Below, piece by piece: positions 59,888 to 64,000 of a stretch of 64,000 nt of DNA (positions are counted from its first letter, which is position 1; the number at the start of each line of letters is the position of its first letter). The position numbers and the translations under genes are program-made. Below the pieces are notes generated by a model that ran no database searches, was not told where the DNA came from, and worked only from the letters and a program-made list of their open reading frames with translations. The stretch covers positions 1-64,000 of the forward strand of contig JAHJPX010000007.1 of assembly GCA_018819515.1 (NCBI GenBank), written 5' to 3'. The DNA is from Gammaproteobacteria bacterium. GTDB lineage: Bacteria > Pseudomonadota > Gammaproteobacteria > Burkholderiales > Rhodocyclaceae.

Positions 59888-60367
59888 CTACGTGCGACGA
59901 AAATAGGCAACGAAGCGCCAGACCCACACTACGACACCGGCGAGAAAGACCACCGTGCCGATGAAGAGCGGCGTCTCGGAAAGGCGTGGCGGCTCCTGCG
60001 TGTTGGCCAGCACGACCAGACCGTGAATAAGGAAGAGGTAGAGCGCGAGCATGATGCCCAGGCGATTTCCATGTTTGCGCAGAGTGTCCAGCGTGTCGGC
60101 CCGACGCTCCGGCGCCAGCCAGTAGTCGCGGTTGGGCAGGTTGACGAAGCGAACCGGAAGAATGTTGATCAGGCTCGCCAACGAACCGATCAACAGCGGC
60201 GCGACGACCAGCACGGCCACCGTCAGCAGCAGGTATTCTCCGCGCGGCATGAAACCGTCGGCGACGCCCCCGGTGGCGAAGTGCGACGCCACAACAGGCG
60301 GCAACGAGGCGCCGGAAGCGAGCGCGAGGCCGACGACGAACAGCAGAACGACAACGAGCGTGCGCAT
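59888..60367 (-). CDS. DUF1648-like membrane protein
   Basis: This 159-residue protein has four predicted transmembrane helices. The segment LPPVVASHFATGGVADGFMP resembles the DUF1648/SdpI N-terminal motif that places HF and GxxDG between helices 1 and 2. The remaining helices are near 48-68, 104-122 and 134-154. Function unknown. Confidence 0.75.
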   Translation of the reverse strand: MRTLVVVLLFVVGLALASGASLPPVVASHFATGGVADGFMPRGEYLLLTVAVLVVAPLLIGSLASLINILPVRFVNLPNRDYWLAPERRADTLDTLRKHGNRLGIMLALYLFLIHGLVVLANTQEPPRLSETPLFIGTVVFLAGVVVWVWRFVAYFRRT

Positions 60368-60669
60368 GATTGAATTGTCGGCAGAGGAAGTGCCGACGAT
60401 CCTTCTTTCGATTGCCGCATTCTGTAGCCAATCCGCCGCGATGACAACGCCGCAAGAAAGTCAGCCGTGGCGGCACGCCACTGAATGTCAAACTTGGCCC
60501 CTTTAGGCCCTCCGCTGCTCGCATCGCTGCGAATCGCCCGCCTGCCGGTCGTCGCTACGGCGCTCGGCATTCGCTCGATGCCGCCGGCTCGGCGTCCGCC
60601 ATGACAACCGATTGACTTCGGAAGCCCCAATCCTACAATCCCCATAGCCATCGCCCTCGCGGCGGTTCA
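60368..60669. other. intergenic region with one hairpin element
   Basis: It contains an element on the minus strand at 60456-60481 (stem GTGGCG / CGCCAC, loop TGC, tail GGCTGACTTTC). Apart from this I see no gene or clear promoter. It leads into an attC-like site. Confidence 0.6.
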
Positions 60670-60752
60670 GTCCAACGAGGTTTATCCGCTGTCATGACGC
60701 CGCGCGTCCCTCCACCTCTCCCGCTCCGGCGGATAGACGCTTTTCGTTGGGT
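60670..60752 (+). other. attC-like recombination site candidate
   Basis: GTCCAAC (60670-60676) fits the integron R'' box RYYYAAC and GTTGGGT (60746-60752) fits the R' box GTTRRRY. Inside them GTTTATCCGC (60680-60689) and GCGGATAGAC (60729-60738) pair at 9 of 10 positions, as L'' and L' do. Total length of 83 bp is within the attC range, but the spacers between boxes (3 and 7 nt) are unequal. A VOC/DUF1801 pair starts just after, as a gene cassette would. No integrase gene is in the window. Confidence 0.45.
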
Positions 60753-60771
60753 CTCACAATAAGGAATCTCC

Positions 60772-61164
60772 ATGTTCGCCAATTCGCTGTCCCCCTGCAT
60801 CACCACAACGAAGGTCGAGGAGTCCCGCGATTTCTACGTCAAGAACTTTGGCGCGAAGATCACCTTCGACTGTGGCTGGTACGTCAACCTCGAATTTGGG
60901 AAAGGCGCATCCCTTCAATTCATGGCGCCACAGACAGATCAACCCGTTTGCAACCCTGCTGGCCTGACATACAACTTCAGCGTGTCCGATGTGGATGCTG
61001 AGTTCCAGTTGCTCACCGCCGCGGGGCTGGTGCCGATCATGCCGCTCGAAGACCATCCTTGGGGTGATCGTAGCTTTGCCATCCAAGACCCAAATGGCGT
61101 CGTCCTTTACCTCTATTCGGAGCGGGAACCCAGCCCTGAGTTCAAGCAATACTACAAGTCCTGA
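60772..61164 (+). CDS. VOC-family (glyoxalase/bleomycin-resistance-like) protein
   Basis: This 130-residue single-module pair protein (FANSLSPCITTTKVEESRDF at the start, then DVDAEFQLLTAAGLVPI and FAIQDPNGVVLYLY) belongs to the vicinal oxygen chelate superfamily. It lacks the first metal His of glyoxalase I. AAGGA precedes the ATG. With the DUF1801 gene 4 bp later it forms a two-gene unit next to an attC-like site. Confidence 0.85.
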   Translation: MFANSLSPCITTTKVEESRDFYVKNFGAKITFDCGWYVNLEFGKGASLQFMAPQTDQPVCNPAGLTYNFSVSDVDAEFQLLTAAGLVPIMPLEDHPWGDRSFAIQDPNGVVLYLYSEREPSPEFKQYYKS

Positions 61165-61168
61165 CGCC

Positions 61169-61528
61169 ATGCCCGCTGACCGTATCTCCAGACTTCTCGA
61201 AGACATACGCCTTCTCGATCAATCCCGATTCGAGCTTGTTCAGTCGCTTCGAGAAATTATTCTGGGTTTGGCTCCCTCCATCACCGAGGAAGTGAAGTAT
61301 GGCGGTATCTTGTTTTCTGCCGGGCAGCCTTTCTGTGGCGTTTTCTCCTACGCAAGGCACGTTTCGTTGGAGTTTGGCGTGGGTGCATCCTTACCGGACA
61401 AATACAAGGTGCTTGAGGGCGAAGGCAAGTTGCGCCGCCACATCAAACTTTCGTCGGCCCAGGAGATTTCTGGAAAGCATGTCCGTGAGTATCTGGCTCT
61501 GGCGCTTAAGGCATCCTCCAAGCCGTGA
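61169..61528 (+). CDS. DUF1801 family protein
   Basis: This 119-residue protein matches DUF1801 (EEVKYGGILFSAGQPFCGVF, then HIKLSSAQEISGKHVREYL). The fold is YdhG-like; function is unknown. It starts 4 bp after the VOC gene. Sequence around its stop, GTGAGACCCAA (61525-61535), is the exact reverse complement of TTGGGTCTCAC at 60747-60757. Confidence 0.82.
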   Translation: MPADRISRLLEDIRLLDQSRFELVQSLREIILGLAPSITEEVKYGGILFSAGQPFCGVFSYARHVSLEFGVGASLPDKYKVLEGEGKLRRHIKLSSAQEISGKHVREYLALALKASSKP

Positions 61529-61601
61529 GACCCAATTCAAACGTTGAACGACTGCTTTACCTGAGTCGAACGGCAGCTCAGGACACATAGCGGCGGCCGA
61601 G

Positions 61602-61627
61602 AATAGTCAGCCGTGGCGATACGCCTC
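61602..61627 (-). repeat. hairpin element upstream of metX
   Basis: Stem GAGGCG / CGCCAC, loop TAT, tail GGCTGACTATT. It does not follow a minus-strand gene. The rest of 61529-61665 shows no gene. Confidence 0.75.
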
Positions 61628-61665
61628 GTCCCGGTCGCGGCTGGCGGCCAGAACACCAGACGGCG

Positions 61666-61694
61666 TTGACGGAATCCCGGCGGCAAGGTAAGTT
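61666..61694 (+). promoter_or_regulatory. metXW promoter
   Basis: TTGACG (61666-61671) and TAAGTT (61689-61694) are 17 bp apart. The transcript would start near 61701, exactly where the riboswitch begins. Confidence 0.6.
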
Positions 61695-61700
61695 TGCGTC

Positions 61701-61757
61701 TGTGGCGCCAATTTGAACTCAGCTTGCGGGCGCTTGATAAATTCGGCTAAAGCGAGG
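61701..61757 (+). promoter_or_regulatory. SAM-II riboswitch upstream of metX
   Basis: The stem GCGCC/GGCGC (61705-61709 with 61729-61733), the A/T-rich loop starting AATTTGAACT, and the diagnostic 3' segment TTGATAAATTCGGCTAAAG match the SAM-II class, which folds as a pseudoknot around S-adenosylmethionine. It is followed by an intrinsic terminator and metX, a methionine biosynthesis gene, as expected for feedback attenuation. Confidence 0.82.
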
Positions 61758-61764
61758 AACCCGG

Positions 61765-61800
61765 AACCCGGTCCCGCTTTTTCAGCCGACCGGGTTTTTT
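61765..61800 (+). terminator. riboswitch-controlled terminator before metX
   Basis: AACCCGGTC (61765-61773) pairs with GACCGGGTT (61788-61796) in a 9-bp stem with a run of six T. It ends 10 bp before the metX ATG, so it must be conditional. Confidence 0.85.
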
Positions 61801-61809
61801 ATTGCACAT

Positions 61810-62922
61810 ATGAACAGTCGGGACGACGGCATCGGTATCGTGAAAGCGCAGCGCGCGCGCTTCGACGCGCCGTTTCCGCTTGCCTCGGGCGGCAGCCTGC
61901 CCGGATTCGAGCTGGTCTATGAAACCTACGGCAAGCTGAACGCGGCGGGGAACAACGCGATCCTGGTTTGCCACGCGCTGTCGGGCCACCACCACGTGGC
62001 CGGCTACTATGCCGACGATCCGAAGAGCGTCGGCTGGTGGGACAACATGATCGGGCCGGGCCGCGCGATCGACACCGATCGCTTCTTCGTCGTCGGGCTG
62101 AACAACCTCGGCGGCTGCCACGGCTCGACCGGGCCGGCATCAATCGACCCCGCGACCGGCAAGCCCTGGGGTGCCGATTTTCCGGTGGTGACGGTGACCG
62201 ACTGGGTCAATTCGCAGGCGCTGCTGGCCGATCATCTGGGCATTTCGCAATGGGCCGCCACGGTCGGCGGCAGCCTGGGCGGCATGCAGGCAATGCAGTG
62301 GACGATGCAGTTTCCCGAGCGCGTTCGGCACGCGCTGGTGATCGCCGCGGCGCCCAATCTCACGGCCGAGAACATCGCCTTCAACGAGGTCGCGCGGCAG
62401 GCCATCCTGACCGATCCGGAATACAAGGCGGGGCGGCGGCCGACGATCGGCCTGCGGCTGGCGCGCATGCTCGGCCACATCACGTATCTTTCGGACGACC
62501 AGATGGCCGAGAAATTCGGCCGCAAGCGACGGCCCGGCTCGGGCAGCTACGGCTTCGGTGTCGAGTTCGAGATCGAGTCCTACCTCAACTACCAGGGCGA
62601 CAAGTTCGCCGAGTGGTTCGATGCCGACACCTACCTGCGCATGACCAAGGCGCTCGATTATTTCGACCCGGCCGCCGAAACGGGGGGCGACCTGCAAGCC
62701 GCGCTGGCGCGCGCGAAGGCGAAGTTCCTGGTGGTTTCTTTCTCGACCGACTGGCGCTTTTCGCCGGAACGCTCGCGCGAGATCGTCGATGCGCTGGTGC
62801 ATAACGGCCAGGACGTCGCCTATGCCGAGATCAAGAGTGTGCACGGCCACGATTCGTTCCTGATGCAGGACGCGCACTACCACGCGATCGTGCGCGCCTA
62901 TCTCGACGGAGTGACGCTATGA
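61810..62922 (+). CDS. metX: homoserine O-acyltransferase MetX
   Basis: This 370-residue alpha/beta-hydrolase-fold enzyme activates homoserine for methionine synthesis. Catalytic residues are visible: Ser in GGSLGGMQAM, Asp in STDWRFSP and His in VHGHDSFLM; the oxyanion region is CHALSGHHHVAGY. Many proteobacterial MetX enzymes use succinyl-CoA rather than acetyl-CoA, which I cannot decide here. It is translated from a riboswitch-regulated leader and overlaps metW by 4 bp. Confidence 0.94.
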   Translation: MNSRDDGIGIVKAQRARFDAPFPLASGGSLPGFELVYETYGKLNAAGNNAILVCHALSGHHHVAGYYADDPKSVGWWDNMIGPGRAIDTDRFFVVGLNNLGGCHGSTGPASIDPATGKPWGADFPVVTVTDWVNSQALLADHLGISQWAATVGGSLGGMQAMQWTMQFPERVRHALVIAAAPNLTAENIAFNEVARQAILTDPEYKAGRRPTIGLRLARMLGHITYLSDDQMAEKFGRKRRPGSGSYGFGVEFEIESYLNYQGDKFAEWFDADTYLRMTKALDYFDPAAETGGDLQAALARAKAKFLVVSFSTDWRFSPERSREIVDALVHNGQDVAYAEIKSVHGHDSFLMQDAHYHAIVRAYLDGVTL

Positions 62923-63539
62923 CCGACGCCGAACTGGCCCACGTGGCGCTGGGACGCGCCGATTTCGACGTCATCGCCGGCTGGGTGCAGCCGGGCGAGC
63001 GGGTGCTCGATTTGGGCTGCGGCGACGGCGCCATGCTCAAGGGCCTGATCCAGACGCGCGGCGTGCTCGGCTGGGGCGTCGAGCTGGACGACGCCAAGGT
63101 GCTGGCGGCGATCAGGAACGGCGTGAACGTGATCCAGGGCGATCTCGAAGGCGGCTTGGCCGACTTCGAGGACGGCGCCTTCCATCACGTCATCCTGTCG
63201 TTGACGCTGCAGGCGATGCGCCACACCGAGACGATCATCAACGAGATGCTGCGCGTCGGCCGCGAGGCGGTGGTGAGCTTTCCGAACTTCGGCTACTGGA
63301 AGCATCGCCAGGCGATTCTCAACGGCCACATGCCGGTTTCCGAGAGCCTGCCGCACCAGTGGTACAACACGCCCAACGTGCGCTTCTTCACGATTGCCGA
63401 CTTCGACGCCTTTTGCGCCCAGCGCGGCATTCTGGTGCGGGAGCGCAAGGTGTTCGACGACGGCCGCGAGATCACCGAGGAGCACAACTTCCTCGGCAGC
63501 ATCGGCGTCTATCGGCTCGGCCGGCGCAGGAACCCTTGA
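62919..63539 (+). CDS. metW: methionine biosynthesis protein MetW
   Basis: This 206-residue SAM-dependent methyltransferase-like protein (VLDLGCGDGAML) is the usual partner of MetX in proteobacteria and seems to be required for its activity. Overlap with metX (ATGA) gives coupled translation. The conserved HQWYNTPNVRFFTIADFD block is present. Confidence 0.94.
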   Translation: MTDAELAHVALGRADFDVIAGWVQPGERVLDLGCGDGAMLKGLIQTRGVLGWGVELDDAKVLAAIRNGVNVIQGDLEGGLADFEDGAFHHVILSLTLQAMRHTETIINEMLRVGREAVVSFPNFGYWKHRQAILNGHMPVSESLPHQWYNTPNVRFFTIADFDAFCAQRGILVRERKVFDDGREITEEHNFLGSIGVYRLGRRRNP

Positions 63540-63578
63540 ACAAGCATTGCCACCACGCGGGGCTTGTTCAGCGGTTCC
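63529..63578. terminator. bidirectional hairpin between metW and the NDUFA9-like gene
   Basis: GGAACC and GAACAAGC pair with GCTTGTTC and GGTTCC in a long interrupted stem. It overlaps the ends of both convergent genes and has no clear T tail on either side, so termination is plausible but not certain. Confidence 0.55.
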
Positions 63579-64000
63579 TTAGATAGCGCGGCGCGACATC
63601 CTCCAGCGCCGCCGCCGCGAGGTTGAACGGCAGGGTGCGACCCTCCGCGCAAACGTTCGGCACGCTCATCGAGCGCAGGTTGTCGCGGGTCATCGGCCCG
63701 CCCACCACTTCCAGGAGGTACGCCTGCAGCCACGAAAACAGCGGCGACAAGCCGAGCACGGCGCGGCGGCGCCCGGTCACGCGGGCAGTGAGCTTGACCA
63801 GCTCGCGCAGGGTGTACTGGCGCGGCCCGCACAACTCGAAGGTCTTGCCGTCCGCCTCCGGCCGCAACAGCGCCTCGACGATCGCGTCGGCGACATTGCC
63901 GACCCAGACCGGCTGAAAGCGGGCGTCCGGCGACGCCAGCGGCATGATCGGCAGGTACTTGAGCAGGCGGGAAAACATGGTCAGGAAGGAATCGCCATCG
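63568..64000 (-). CDS. NDUFA9-like NAD(P)-binding protein (partial, runs off the window)
   Basis: The C-terminal 144 or so codons of a complex I NDUFA9-like SDR protein are present. Typical parts are the GDSFL residues before FSRLLKYLPIMPL, then ARFQPVWVGNVADAIVEAL and ELCGPRQYTLRELVKLTARV. The frame is open to the window edge, so the N-terminal Rossmann half lies outside. The internal ATG at 63978 is unlikely to be the real start because homologous sequence continues upstream. Confidence 0.88.
   Translation of the reverse strand, partial: DGDSFLTMFSRLLKYLPIMPLASPDARFQPVWVGNVADAIVEALLRPEADGKTFELCGPRQYTLRELVKLTARVTGRRRAVLGLSPLFSWLQAYLLEVVGGPMTRDNLRSMSVPNVCAEGRTLPFNLAAAALEDVAPRYLRNR

Noticed and set aside
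57831..60524. 897-codon frame antisense to ptsI and neighbours
   Set aside because: It covers ptsI, the spacer and part of the DUF1648-like gene; no family resemblance.

Overview
The window reads as a chromosomal segment of a GC-rich betaproteobacterium, most likely in or near the Rhodocyclales. Supporting signs are an ATP-grasp glutamate-cysteine ligase, a MetX/MetW pair, ComM with UbiK, a PII/AmtB operon under a sigma-54 promoter, sulfide:quinone oxidoreductase, and a complete propionyl-CoA carboxylase/methylmalonyl-CoA mutase set. No rRNA, tRNA, CRISPR array or complete insertion sequence was recognised.

Layout. 0.3-5.9 kb: an lgt remnant, a GGDEF/EAL regulator paired with a PhnD-like binding protein, a VOC protein, a zinc peptidase and a membrane protein. 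5.9-13.7 kb: propionate catabolism (pccA, pccB, meaB, methylmalonyl-CoA mutase) with a divergent GntR regulator. 13.8-17.2 kb: sqr, a crotonase, a DsrE-like protein and a HAD phosphatase. 17.2-27.5 kb: an accessory block, all on the + strand: hipBA, a second toxin-antitoxin pair, a DUF2868/DUF3482 pair, a HEPN gene fragment, an OLD-family nuclease and a low-GC membrane protein. 27.5-34.0 kb: metH, cca and small genes. 34-42.3 kb: rhodanese, pirin, a thioredoxin-like protein, two MFS transporters, an M48 peptidase, comM and ubiK. 42.3-45.1 kb: a nitrogen-regulated porin-glnK-amtB operon. 45.2-49.3 kb: small genes, purU, a tandem pair of cysteine-rich proteins and thrH. 49.4-59.9 kb: an ABC-F protein, a DNA methyltransferase, gshA, apbE and a PTS phosphorelay (EIIA, HPr, EI). 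60-64 kb: a VOC/DUF1801 pair next to an attC-like site, metX-metW behind a SAM-II riboswitch, and a truncated NDUFA9-like gene.

The most unusual feature is a dispersed element of about 26 bp seen 23 times between 9.9 and 61.6 kb. It has a 6-bp stem (GTGGCG / CGCCAC), a 3-nt loop that always begins with T, and a fixed tail GGCTGACTTTT. Most intergenic copies lie 0-40 nt after the stop codon of a gene on the same strand. Others lie inside genes (meaB, cca, metH, comM, an ABC-F gene, apbE), read in different frames and both orientations, so the conservation is at nucleic-acid level. Three copies carry an extra 60-72 bp (long form). In the accessory block eight copies in one orientation punctuate gene cassettes. 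At hipA and at purU the 3' end of the gene together with its element is duplicated on the far side of an inserted gene or gene pair. A third 2-kb segment is bounded by identical 35-bp extended copies. I interpret this as an undescribed repeat-associated gene-capture or recombination system, or possibly an uptake-signal-like motif; the mechanism is unproven.
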